Assembly (NCBI RefSeq): GCF_008386315.1
Contig: NZ_CP043808.1
Span: forward strand, 62,001 to 126,000
From: Serinicoccus marinus DSM 15273
GTDB lineage: Bacteria > Actinomycetota > Actinomycetes > Actinomycetales > Dermatophilaceae
Reading direction: 5' to 3'
DNA length: 64,000 bases
Part shown: positions 17,449 to 26,567 of the stretch, piece after piece
How the letters are laid out: the number at the start of each line of letters is the position of its first letter
How positions within the stretch are numbered: position 1 is the stretch's first letter
Translations under genes and position numbers: made by a program
The notes under the pieces: model-generated
The model's database searches: none
The model's input: the letters and a program-made list of their open reading frames with translations, nothing else
Told to the model about the DNA's origin: nothing

Positions 17449-18278
17449 GAGAGCCCTCCCTCCTGCTGCGGGCGACGGGCCAGCAGGGTGTGCAGGATCC
17501 CGCGCTGCCAGCCACCGGCCGTGCTCCAGGACAGGTCCACGAAGCCCGCCCGCCGGACCCGGTCCTCCAGGACGGCGGTGCTGTCGTTGTCGAGCACGCT
17601 GCGCCACAGGTAGCGGTAGATGGCCGGATGACCACCGGTCACGGTGGCGAGCGGCGTCACCATCCCACGGCAGACAGCGGTCCAGGTGCGTTCGGCCCGG
17701 GCGTCCCCGGTCACGTGGTAGTCCTGCAGCGCGACCCATCCGCCGGGACGCACCTGCTCCAGGACCGAGCGCAGCACCGCGTCCCGCTGCTCCTCGGGCA
17801 CGTTGCGCAGGAGGTATGCCGCGAAGGCGCCGTCCGCCGGGCGACCGAGCTCCTCGGCGGCGATGGCGGGCAGCTGCTGCGCGGTGGCGTGCACGAAGCT
17901 CACCCCGGCGGGCCAGTCTTTCTCCCGCGCCTGCCGCAGCATGCCGGCCGAGGCGTCCAGCCCGACGATCCTGACCTGCGGGCCGGTGGAGCGAAGGAGG
18001 GCCTGCGTGGACAGGCCCGAGCCGCAGCCGAGGTCCCAGAGGGTCAGGGGCGCCTGGTCGGCGCTGCTGAGCGCGGCGCCGGGGACCTCGAGCCGCGAGA
18101 CGAGCCCACGGGCCGCGAGCCGTAGGGCACGGTGGTAGCCCGGGTTGAGCCGGGTCAGCAGGTCGTAGCGCGGGGCCGCCCGGTCGAAGGCCTCGTCGAG
18201 CTGGTCGACCTCATCCTCCTGCGGTGACGTCGGGCTGCCGGTGAGGCTGGGCGAGGGCGGGTCGTTGAGGCGGTCCAC
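17445..18278 (-). CDS. crtT: SAM-dependent methyltransferase of the carotenoid cluster
   Basis: Encodes 277 residues of a class I methyltransferase. The SAM-binding motif LWDLGCGSGLSTQALL is at about residue 80. Downstream are VGLDASAGML and the UbiE-like LLRNVPEEQRDAVL. Streptomyces aryl-carotenoid clusters pair crtT (methylase) with crtU, and the same order is seen here. An ATG at 18329 would add 17 residues, but GTG 18278 has a TACGCT box exactly six bases upstream and is preferred. It is the first gene of the crtT-crtU-P450 operon. Its methyl acceptor is unknown. Confidence 0.75.
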   Translation of the reverse strand: MDRLNDPPSPSLTGSPTSPQEDEVDQLDEAFDRAAPRYDLLTRLNPGYHRALRLAARGLVSRLEVPGAALSSADQAPLTLWDLGCGSGLSTQALLRSTGPQVRIVGLDASAGMLRQAREKDWPAGVSFVHATAQQLPAIAAEELGRPADGAFAAYLLRNVPEEQRDAVLRSVLEQVRPGGWVALQDYHVTGDARAERTWTAVCRGMVTPLATVTGGHPAIYRYLWRSVLDNDSTAVLEDRVRRAGFVDLSWSTAGGWQRGILHTLLARRPQQEGGLS

Positions 18279-18284
18279 AGCACC

Positions 18285-18290
18285 AGCGTA
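18285..18290 (-). promoter_or_regulatory. Leaderless -10 element of crtT
   Basis: On the minus strand TACGCT precedes GTG 18278 by six bases. A divergent leaderless box for the ABC transporter begins about 60 bases away, so the two operons share one compact regulatory gap. Confidence 0.45.
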
Positions 18291-18352
18291 GGTGAGGGTA
18301 TGTCCTGACCAGCAGGGGACAGATGTCATGGCGCCTCCGGAGGGTCGCGCCC

Positions 18353-18358
18353 TAGCGT
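18353..18358 (+). promoter_or_regulatory. Leaderless -10 element of the ABC-2 transporter operon
   Basis: TAGCGT is followed by six bases and the ATG at 18365. This supports that start and a leaderless transcript. Confidence 0.5.
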
Positions 18359-18364
18359 GGCCCC

Positions 18365-19306
18365 ATGATCGATCCCGTGCTCCGCGTGACCGGCCTGCGA
18401 CGCTGCTTCGGCACGCACGTCGCGGTCGACGACATCAGCCTCGACATCAGGCCCGGTGAGACGTTGGGGTTGCTCGGCCCGAACGGCGCCGGCAAGACGA
18501 CCACCATCTCGATGATCGTCGGGCTCCTCGTCCCGGACGCGGGTTCGGTCGAGGTGGCCGGCGTGAGCATGGGCGGGCACCCCATCCGGGCCAAGCGGAG
18601 CATCGGGTTGGTGCCCCAGGACCTGGCGATCTATCCCGAGCTGTCCGCGCGCGACAACCTGCTCTACTTCGGTCGGCTCCAGGGGTTGTCCGGCGCCCGC
18701 CTCAAGGAGCGTGTGGCCCACGTCCTGGAGGTGGTGGGTCTCGGCGACCGCTCGCGGGGGCCGAGCAAGACCTTCTCCGGGGGCATGAAGCGCCGGCTCA
18801 ACATCGCCGTCGGGCTCCTGCACGAGCCGGCGCTGCTCGTGCTGGACGAGCCGACCGTGGGCGTCGACCCGCAGTCGCGGCACGCGATCCTCACCTCCGT
18901 GGAGCAGCTGTCCACCGCGGGGATGGCGGTCCTGTACACGACGCACTACATGGAGGAGGCAGAGCGGCTCTGCGACCGGATCGCGATCGTCGACGACGGT
19001 GCGGTGCGGGCCGAGGGCACGCGGGAGGAGCTGGTCGACCTGGTCGGCGGAACCGACACGGTGATCTTGACCGGGAGCGGGCAGCTCGGGGAGGCCGCGC
19101 TCGCGCTCGCCTCGCTGCCCGTCGTCGACCAGGTGCACGAGAGCCCCACCGCGCTGCGTCTCGTGGTGCGGCGGGAGCCGGGGTCGATCAGCGACATCGT
19201 GGCCGCGGGGAGCGAGGCGGGGATGACGCTGTCCGACGTCGAGATCACCCGTCCCGACCTCGAGTCGGTCTTCCTCCACCTCACCGGCAAGGCCCTGCGG
19301 GACTGA
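18365..19306 (+). CDS. ABC-2 type exporter, ATP-binding subunit
   Basis: Encodes 313 residues of a DrrA/NodI-type nucleotide-binding protein. Walker A is GPNGAGKTTT (about residues 39-48), the signature is FSGGMKRRL, and Walker B is LLVLDEPTVGVD with the switch His in YTTHYMEEAE. The C-terminal 80 residues form the usual regulatory extension of this class. The operon continues two bases downstream with two membrane subunits, so the complex likely exports a hydrophobic compound or lipid. Its substrate cannot be read from sequence. It is divergent from the carotenoid operon. Confidence 0.9.
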   Translation: MIDPVLRVTGLRRCFGTHVAVDDISLDIRPGETLGLLGPNGAGKTTTISMIVGLLVPDAGSVEVAGVSMGGHPIRAKRSIGLVPQDLAIYPELSARDNLLYFGRLQGLSGARLKERVAHVLEVVGLGDRSRGPSKTFSGGMKRRLNIAVGLLHEPALLVLDEPTVGVDPQSRHAILTSVEQLSTAGMAVLYTTHYMEEAERLCDRIAIVDDGAVRAEGTREELVDLVGGTDTVILTGSGQLGEAALALASLPVVDQVHESPTALRLVVRREPGSISDIVAAGSEAGMTLSDVEITRPDLESVFLHLTGKALRD

Positions 19307-19308
19307 CC

Positions 19309-20476
19309 ATGCGCCGACTCCTCGTCATGGTCGCGAGCGACCTGCGGCAGCAGGTGCTCGACAAGTCCTTCTTCATCTTCGGTCTAGCGGTCCCGCTGGC
19401 CCTCATGTGGGTGTTCTCCCTGATCTTCACCCCGCTCGCCGACGACCTCGACCCCGTCAGGGTGGCGGTCAGCGCGCCCGCTGGTGACGACCTGGCCGCG
19501 GTCGTCTCGAGGACGCTAAAGGGGATCGACCCCGAGCAGCTGGAGGTGACGGTGCGTGACGTCGGCCCCGAGGAGGCCACCGAGCTCGTGGCCGACGGGC
19601 AGGCGGGTGCGGCCGTCGTCCTGCCGGACGGTTTCGGCCGGTCCCTCCGGGAGGGTCGGGCGCCGGAGGTGGTGGTGCACCGGCCGTCGGGCGCCGGCCT
19701 CGAGGCAGACGTCGTCACCAGCGTCGTCGACGGGGTGCTGGACCAGCTCACCGCCACCGCCCGGTCGGCGCGGGCCGCGGACGAGCTCGGGGTCGACCCG
19801 GAGCGTCTGGGCGGCCGAGCTGCGGGACACGAGCGGTCCCGCGGTGGTCTGGACCCCCGGCCGCACGGCCGACGAGCAGCTCAGCCCGGGAGGCTCGATC
19901 GTGGCGGGGCAGGCCGGCTTCTTCCTGCTCTTCACCGTCGGCTTCGGCGTGCTCGGGATCGTCGTGGAGCGGGAGTGGGGGACGCTGGCGCGTGTCCTCT
20001 CGACGCCGATACCCCGCTGGTGGGTGCCGCTCTCCAAGGGGTTGTCGAGCTGGGTGCTCGGGGTGGTCGCCACGCTCGCCCTCCTCACGGCCGGGTCGCT
20101 GCTCCTCGACGACGTGGACCTCGGCTCACCGCCCGTCGTGGCCGTGCTCGTGGCGGCGGTGGTGGCCGCCGCCACCTCGATCAGCTTCGTCGTGGTCCGG
20201 GTCGCCGGCACCGCGGAGCAGGCCGGGATCGCGCAGACCATCGTCGCGATCACGCTGGGAATGAGCGGTGGCGCCTTCTTCCGGGTGCCCTCGACCGGCA
20301 CCCTCGGGCAGCTGCTCCAGCTCAACCCGGTGGCCGCGCTGGGGCGGGGTCTGGGGATCACGGCCGGCGGCGGTGGGGTGACGGCGCTCGGGCCCACCCT
20401 GCTCACGCTGCTCGTGTTCACCGTGGTGATGCTGCTGCTCGCGCGGGTCCTGCCCGGACGGAGGGAGCTGGTATGA
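19309..20476 (+). CDS. ABC-2 transporter permease 1 (frameshifted)
   Basis: The N-terminal half reads from ATG 19309: one helix (FFIFGLAVPLALMWVFSLIF), then a soluble extracytoplasmic domain to about residue 165. A one-base indel between about 19800 and 19815 shifts the frame. The remaining half then encodes AAELRDTSGPAVVW followed by five helices (AGFFLLFTVGFGVLGIVVE through LLTLLVFTVVMLLLARVL). The combined product of about 389 residues matches ABC-2 permeases with a large loop after helix 1. The gene lies two bases after the ATPase and overlaps permease 2 as ATGA. Confidence 0.8.
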
Positions 20477-21638
20477 GGGTGCTCACGATCGCGGCCGTCG
20501 AGCTCCGGCGGTTCTTCGCCGACCGCTCCAACCTCTTCTTCGTCTTCATCTTCCCGCTCGCGATGGTGGCTGTCATCGGCTGGCAGTTCGGCGGCGAGAG
20601 CGGTGGCGGGGCGGTCGCGGTGCACGCCGGGGACACCCCCGCCCGCGCGGCCCTGGTCGACCGGTGGGAGGAGGGCGAGCTCGAGGTCACGCTGCTGGAC
20701 GACGGCGCGCAGCTGCGGCAGCAGGTGGCGGCCGGTGACGTCGAGGTCGGTGTGCTCGTCCCGGCCGCGGCGGCCGAGGCCTACGACCGGGGAGAGCCGA
20801 TGTCCCTGGAGATCGTGCAGGGCACGTCGTCCGGGGCCCCGGCCGTCGCCGAGGTGGTGCGCACTCAGGCGGAGACGGTGGCGGTCGAGGCGGCCCAGGT
20901 CGCCCTCGTCTCCCGGGTCGCCGAGCGCGACGCGGCGCAGGAGGCGCTGCGGGTTGCGACCCGGGCGCTGCCGGCGCCACGGCTGCTGGTGCAGGAGCCG
21001 GAGGACCCGCTGGCCCAGGAGTTCGCCGGAGCGGGACGCTTCGGCACCGGGGCGGCGGGACAGCTGCTGCTCTCTTCGTCTTCCTCAGCACGCTCAGCGC
21101 GTCGGCCACCCTCATCAAGGCGCGACGCGACGGCGTCGTCCGCCGCACGATGAGCGCTCCGCTGACCGGGACGGAGGTGGTCGCCGGCCTGGCCCTCGGG
21201 CGGGTGGCGATCGCGCTGACGCAGGGCGGCTACATCATGGTCGCCAGCTCGCTCCTCTTCGGCGTGGACTGGGGACACCTCTGGTCCGCCCTGCTGGTCA
21301 TGCTCGTCTTCGCCGTGGTCGCAGCGGGGGTGGCCCTCGTCATCGGCGTCCTGGTCGACTCCGAGGGTGCGGCCAGCGGGCTGTCGGTCGGTGCCGGGCT
21401 GGTGATCGGCGCGATCGGTGGGTGCATGGTGCCCCTCGAGCTCTACCCCGACCGGTTGCGCGCGCTGGCGCACCTCACCCCGCACGCGTGGGCCTACGAC
21501 GCGCTCGCCGACATCCAGCGGCGCGGGGCGGCCGTGCCGGACGTCCTCCTCGAGCTGGGCGTCCTGGTCGCCATGGCCCTCCTCGTGCTCAGCCTGGCCA
21601 CGCTCCTGCTGCGCCGCAGCCTGGCCCGGGCGATGTGA
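20473..21638 (+). CDS. ABC-2 transporter permease 2 (frameshifted)
   Basis: Same architecture as permease 1: an N-terminal helix (LFFVFIFPLAMVAVIGW), an extracytoplasmic domain to about residue 195, and five C-terminal helices. A two-base insertion within a CTCTCTT stretch at about 21070 breaks the frame just at helix 2. The downstream part (SAPLTGTEVVAGLALGR onward to LARAM) continues in the other frame to 21638. Without the insertion the product has about 388 residues. ATG 20473 overlaps the permease 1 stop. The two permeases presumably form a heterodimer with the ATPase at 18365. Confidence 0.78.
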
Positions 21639-21774
21639 GGCGCGCGAGGGCCCGGGGCCGGCGGTCGAGCCCTGTAGGGTGGCGGTGCGCCACGGACGAG
21701 CACGAGGGGTCCGTCCGCCGGGTCACGGCCGAGTGGGGCAAGGGCGCGGATCATCGACGAGAGGGAGCACCATC

Positions 21775-22626
21775 ATGGCCAGGCACCGCCACATCACCAC
21801 GCTCGCGCTCTCCGGCCTCCTGGTCGGCGGCCTGACCGCCTGCGGTGGTGGGGACGAGCCGGCCGCCACCGAGACGGAGTCGGCGCAGGAGAGCAGCGCG
21901 CAGGAGACCGGGTCCTCGGAGGAGGAGTCCGCCACCGAGGAGACGACGGAGGAGAGCTCGCAGGAGGAGACGAGCGAGGAGTCCGGCGGCGAGGCCTCCG
22001 GCGTCCCGCCGCTGGAGGAGCTGTGGCCGACCGTCATCGACAACGCCAACTCGGCCGAGTCTATGACGACGACCATCGCGGGCTCCGACGGGGAGATGAC
22101 GATCGACGCCACCCTCACCGGGCAGCTCGACGACTCCAACTTCCAGGTGGAGGCCACCATCGACGGCGGCGAGGTGTCGATCATCGCCGTGGAGGAGACC
22201 TACTACCTCAACGGTGACGAGTCCTTCTGGACGATGGCCGGTGGCGAGGCCCAGGCGGGCACCCTGGCCGGGCAGTGGATCGAGGCACCGCCGGAGATGG
22301 GAATCGGTGACAGCTTCTCGCTGTCGACCCTGTGGGAGGAGTTCTTCGGGGAGGTCCCGACGGACGCCAGCGACCTGCAGACCTCGACCGCCGAGATGGG
22401 CGAGGTCGACGGGATGGAGGCCTACCACTACGTCGTCGAGAGCGACGAGGCCGAGATCTGGGTGTCCGCCGACGGGGAGGACAACCTGCTCCGCGTCGTC
22501 ATCGCCGATGGCGCCGAAGCCGGCGACGACCTCGAGATGAACATCCGCGACTGGAACGACGCGCCGCAGGTCGAGGCCCCGCAGGACGCGGTCCCGATCG
22601 AGGAGCTCATGGGCTCGCAGGGCTGA
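21775..22626 (+). CDS. Secreted lipoprotein with acidic linker, LppX/LprG-like fold
   Basis: Encodes 283 residues. It has a signal peptide with lipobox LTAC (Cys23), so it is predicted to be lipid-anchored outside the membrane. Residues 26-75 are an extreme Glu/Ser/Thr-rich linker. The rest is a beta-rich domain typical of the LolA/LppX/LprAFG superfamily, which carries lipids. ATG 21775 follows GAGGGAG. Its 3' end overlaps the convergent ABC exporter gene by 20 bases. The fold assignment is by pattern and is tentative; the lipoprotein call is firm. Confidence 0.7.
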   Translation: MARHRHITTLALSGLLVGGLTACGGGDEPAATETESAQESSAQETGSSEEESATEETTEESSQEETSEESGGEASGVPPLEELWPTVIDNANSAESMTTTIAGSDGEMTIDATLTGQLDDSNFQVEATIDGGEVSIIAVEETYYLNGDESFWTMAGGEAQAGTLAGQWIEAPPEMGIGDSFSLSTLWEEFFGEVPTDASDLQTSTAEMGEVDGMEAYHYVVESDEAEIWVSADGEDNLLRVVIADGAEAGDDLEMNIRDWNDAPQVEAPQDAVPIEELMGSQG

Positions 22627-24601
22627 CGTCCAGGTCCTCACCCGCCACCGCGGCCCCGCTGAACTGGGCCGCGTGCAGCCGGGCGTAGGGCCCGCCCGCG
22701 TCCACCAGCTCGTCATGGGTGCCCTGCTCCACGATCTGGCCCGACTCCATCACGAGGATGAGGTCGGCGTCACGGATCGTCGAGAGCCGGTGCGCGATGA
22801 CGAAGCTGGTACGGTCCGCCCGCAGCCGGGCCATCGCCTCCTGCACCAGCAGCTCGGTGCGGGTGTCGACCGAGCTGGTCGCCTCGTCGAGGATGAGCAG
22901 CGAGGGCTGGGCGACGAAGGCCCGGGCGATGGTGATGAGCTGCTTTTCCCCGACGGACACGGCACCGGCGTCGTCGTCGAGCACGGTGTCGTAGCCGTCG
23001 GGCAGGTGCTGCACGAACCGGTCGACGTAGGCCGCCTCGGCGGCCGCGCGGATCTCTTCCTCCTTCGCCCCCGGTCGGCCGTAGGCGATGTTGTCGCGGA
23101 TGCTGCCCTCGAAGAGCCAGGTGTCCTGGAGGACCATCCCGACCCGGGAGCGCAGGTCGGCCCGCGTCATGGTCGTGATGTCCTGCCCGTCGAGGGTGAT
23201 GCGTCCGGCGTCCAGCTCGTAGAAGCGCAGCACCAGGTTGACCAGCGTGGTCTTGCCCGCGCCGGTGGGTCCCACGATGGCCACCGTCTGCCCCGGCTCG
23301 GCGACGAGCGACAGGTCCTCGATGAGCGGCTCCGACCCGTAGGAGAAGCTCACGTCCTCGAAGGCGATGCGCCCACCGCGGTCCTGCGGAGGGGATGCCG
23401 GGTCGGGGGTCTCGGGCACCTGTCGCTGCGCGTCGAGGAGCTCGAAGGTGCGCTCGGCCGACGCCACCCCGGACTGCAGCAGGTTGGCCATCGAGGCGAC
23501 CTGGGTCACCGGCTGGGTGAACTGGCGCGAGTACTGGATGAACGCCTGCACGCCCCCCAGCGAGAGCGTCCCGGAGGTGACCCGGAGGGCCCCGACGACG
23601 GCGACGAGGACGTAGCCGAGGTTCCCGATGAGGAACATCGCCGGCATGATGACGCCGCTGAGGAACTGCGCCCGCCAGGTGACGTCGTAGAGCTGCTCGT
23701 TGATCTCCCGCACCCGCTGCCCGACCTGCTCGCGGCGGCCGAACACGGTGACCAGCTCGTGGCCGGTGAAAGTCTCCTCGATCTGCCCGTTGAGCGTCCC
23801 GGTGTGGGCCCACTGGGCCTTGAAGAGCTTCTGGCTGCGCCGCGCGATGAGCACCGTGACCAGCACCGACACCGGGACGGACAGGACCGCGATGAGGGTC
23901 AGCGCGGGCGAGATCCACAGCATCATCGCCAGGATCGCCACGACGGTGACCAGCGCGTTGAGCAGCTGGCCGAAGGTCTGCTGCAGGGTCTGCTGGAGGT
24001 TGTCCAGGTCGTTGGTGACCCGGGAGAGGATCTCCCCGCGGGGGCGACCGTCGAAGTAGGCCAGCGGCAGCTCGTGCAGCTGGTCCTCGGCGTCCGAGCG
24101 CAGGTCGCGGACCGTCCGCATGGAGATGCGGTTGACCAGCCGGGTCGAGACCCACATGAGCAGAGCGGAGCCGACGTAGAGCGCGACGACCAGGGCGACC
24201 GTCCGCCCCACCGCACCGAAATCGATGCCCTGGCCCGGCACGAGGTACGGCGTGCCCGCCACCAGGTCGGCCATGGTGTCCTGCCCGTCGGCGCGCAGCC
24301 CGCGGACCACCGAGTCCACGCTGGCGCCCTCCGGCAGCCGGGCGCCGAGGAACCCGGCGAAGATGTAGTTCGTGGCCCGGCCGAGCACCCGCGGCCCGAG
24401 CGTGCTGAGCACGACCGCGACCAGGGTGAGCAGCACGGACAGGGCGACGTAGGCCCGGTAGGGCGCCAGGCGGCCGGCGAGCCGCCGGGCCGAGCCGGCG
24501 AAGTCGCTGGCCTTCTCCACGGGGACGGCCGCCCCGTGCGCACCACCCGGTCCGCGACGCGGCGGTGGTGTCGGCTGCCGCTCCTCGGTCTCCTCGCTCA
24601 C
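22607..24601 (-). CDS. Heterodimeric ABC exporter, subunit with canonical Walker B
   Basis: Encodes 664 residues: an N-terminal Pro/Arg-rich cytoplasmic tail, six transmembrane helices (about residues 45-370) with an insertion between helices 1 and 2, then a nucleotide-binding domain. Walker A is GPTGAGKTTL, the signature is the altered VSVGEKQL, and Walker B is LLILDEATSSVD with the catalytic Glu. The H-loop is IAHRLSTI. GTG 24601 overlaps the stop of the partner gene as GTGA. Together with the partner, whose catalytic Glu is replaced, it fits asymmetric exporters such as TM287/288 or LmrCD with one degenerate ATP site. Likely multidrug or lipid export. Confidence 0.88.
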   Translation of the reverse strand: MSEETEERQPTPPPRRGPGGAHGAAVPVEKASDFAGSARRLAGRLAPYRAYVALSVLLTLVAVVLSTLGPRVLGRATNYIFAGFLGARLPEGASVDSVVRGLRADGQDTMADLVAGTPYLVPGQGIDFGAVGRTVALVVALYVGSALLMWVSTRLVNRISMRTVRDLRSDAEDQLHELPLAYFDGRPRGEILSRVTNDLDNLQQTLQQTFGQLLNALVTVVAILAMMLWISPALTLIAVLSVPVSVLVTVLIARRSQKLFKAQWAHTGTLNGQIEETFTGHELVTVFGRREQVGQRVREINEQLYDVTWRAQFLSGVIMPAMFLIGNLGYVLVAVVGALRVTSGTLSLGGVQAFIQYSRQFTQPVTQVASMANLLQSGVASAERTFELLDAQRQVPETPDPASPPQDRGGRIAFEDVSFSYGSEPLIEDLSLVAEPGQTVAIVGPTGAGKTTLVNLVLRFYELDAGRITLDGQDITTMTRADLRSRVGMVLQDTWLFEGSIRDNIAYGRPGAKEEEIRAAAEAAYVDRFVQHLPDGYDTVLDDDAGAVSVGEKQLITIARAFVAQPSLLILDEATSSVDTRTELLVQEAMARLRADRTSFVIAHRLSTIRDADLILVMESGQIVEQGTHDELVDAGGPYARLHAAQFSGAAVAGEDLDVSPASP

Positions 24602-26336
24602 GCCCGCACCTCCCCGCGCTCCTGCGACCGGACGATCTCGGCATACGTCGGGCAGGTGTCGAGCAGCTCGGTATGCGTCCCGAGACCGACCACCCGGCCC
24701 TCCTCGAGGACGACGATCTGGTCGGCGTCGGCGATGGTGGACACGCGCTGCGCCACGACGACGACCGTCGCGTCCCGGGTATGCGGGCGCAGGGCGGAGC
24801 GCAGCCGTGCGTCGGTCGCGAGGTCGAGCGCCGAGAAGGAGTCGTCGAAGAGGTACACGGAGGGCCGGGCCACGAGCGCCCGCGCGATGCACAGCCGCTG
24901 GCGCTGGCCACCGGAGACGTTGCCGCCGCCCTGCGCGATCGGGTGCTCCAGCCCCTCCGGGAAGGCACGGACGAAGTCCTCGGCCTGCGCGACCCGCAAC
25001 GCCTGCCACAGCTCGTCGTCGGTGGCGTCGGGGTCGCCGAAGCGCAGGTTGCTGGCGACCGTGCCGGAGAAGAGGTAGGGCCGCTGCGGCACCAGGCCCA
25101 CGCGGGACCACAGCTGCTCCGGCGCGAGGTCGCGGACGTCCACCCCGTCCACCAGCACGGCGCCGCCGCTGACGTCGGCCAGCCGCGGCACGAGCCGAAC
25201 CAGGGTGGTCTTGCCCGACCCCGTCGCGCCGACGACCGCGGTGGTGGTGCCGGGGCGCGCGACGAGGTCGACGTCGCGCAGGACCGGGTGCTCGGCGCCG
25301 GGGTAGGTGAAGGTGACCCCGCGCAGCTCGACCACCCCGCGGGCGTCGTCCCGGGGAGCCTGCGGCCGGGCGGGGGCGACCACGGTCGTGGTGGTGTCCA
25401 GCACCGCGCCGATGCGCTCGGCGGACACGGTGGCCCGCGGGATCATCGTGGCCACCATCGTCGCCATCATGATCGACATGAGGATCTGGATGAGGTAGCT
25501 GATGTAGGCCGTGAGCCCCCGACCTCCATGGCGCCGGAGGACACCCGCTGGGCCCCGAACCAGATGACGCCCACGCTGGAGAGGTTCATGACGAGCATGA
25601 CGAACGGGAACATCAGGGCCATGAGGTCGCCGAGGCGCAGCCCGATCCCCGTGAGCTCCTCGTTGGTGCGGGCGAAGCGCTCGCGCTCCTGCGGCTCGCG
25701 GGTGAAGGCGCGGATGACCCGGATGCCGGTGATCTGCTCGCGCATGATTCGGTTGACCGCGTCGAGCTGACGCTGGTTGGCCCGGAAGAGCGGCACCATC
25801 CGGGTGATGATGACGCCCATCCCCGCGAGCAGCACCGTCACGGCCACCGCGATGAGCGGGGAGAGGCCGACGTCCTGGCGGACCGCCATGACGACCCCGC
25901 CGACCGCGGTGATGGGGGCGGCGACCAGCATGACGAGGGTCATGAAGGTCACCTGCTGGACCTGCTGGACGTCGTTGGTGCTGCGGGTGATGAGCGAGGG
26001 TGCGCCGAACTCCCCGAGCTCGCGGGAGGAGAAGGTCAGGACCCGCTCCACCACGGCCGCCCGCACGTCGCGGCCGACCCCCATCGCCGTCCTCGCCGCC
26101 GCCCAGGTGGCCGCGACCTGCGCGGTCGCCTGCACGGCGCTGACCGCGAGCATGATCCCGCCGACCCGCCAGATGTAGGGCAGGTCGGTCTGCACGATGC
26201 CCCGGTCGATGATGTCCGCGTTGAGGCTGGGCAGGTAGAGGCTGGCCAGGGTCGCGACCAGCTGGAGGACCAGCACCGCCACCACCAGTCCGGCGAAGGG
26301 CCTCAGGTGCTGGCGCAGGAGACGGATGAGCACCAT
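24598..26336 (-). CDS. Heterodimeric ABC exporter, degenerate-site subunit (frameshifted)
   Basis: Reads from ATG 26336 through the membrane domain (LRPFAGLVVAVLVLQLV onward) to about 25520. There an extra base in a G5 run (C5 on the plus strand) shifts the frame. The nucleotide-binding domain continues to 24598 with Walker A GATGSGKTTL, signature VSGGQRQRL and Walker B VYLFDDSFSALD. Asp replaces the catalytic Glu in Walker B, so this ATP site is degenerate by design, as in heterodimeric exporters. Repaired length is about 579 residues. An upstream perfect palindrome may be its operator. The frameshift is in a homopolymer and could be a sequence error. Confidence 0.83.
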
Positions 26337-26371
26337 CTGATTGTGCACCCTGCCGCTGGGCGCGCGCCGTG

Positions 26372-26393
26372 ACCTCACCTGCGGAGGTGAGGT
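26372..26393. promoter_or_regulatory. Perfect 9-bp inverted repeat upstream of the ABC exporter
   Basis: ACCTCACCT and AGGTGAGGT flank the four bases GCGG, a perfect palindrome 36 bases before the exporter start codon. Its size and position suit a dimeric repressor of the MarR/PadR/TetR kind controlling a drug exporter. A second, shorter palindrome ACCTGCAGGT lies at 26403-26412. No regulator gene is adjacent, so the binding protein is unknown. Confidence 0.5.
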
Positions 26394-26567
26394 AAAGAGC
26401 ATACCTGCAGGTCAGAGACCGTTTCCGCAACGTCGGGTATGCCGTCGCCGTGACCACAACGTGACCTGATCGTGACTCTCCACCCCTGGCCAACGGCCGC
26501 TGGCGACCTAGGGTCGAAGACGGTCCTCGCGACCTGTCGGGGGCCGGACCATCGAAGGAGACCATTC

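Noticed and set aside
18279..18329. ATG 18329 as the crtT start
   Set aside because: GTG 18278 has a leaderless -10 box at ideal spacing; the added 17 residues look unrelated to the methyltransferase fold.
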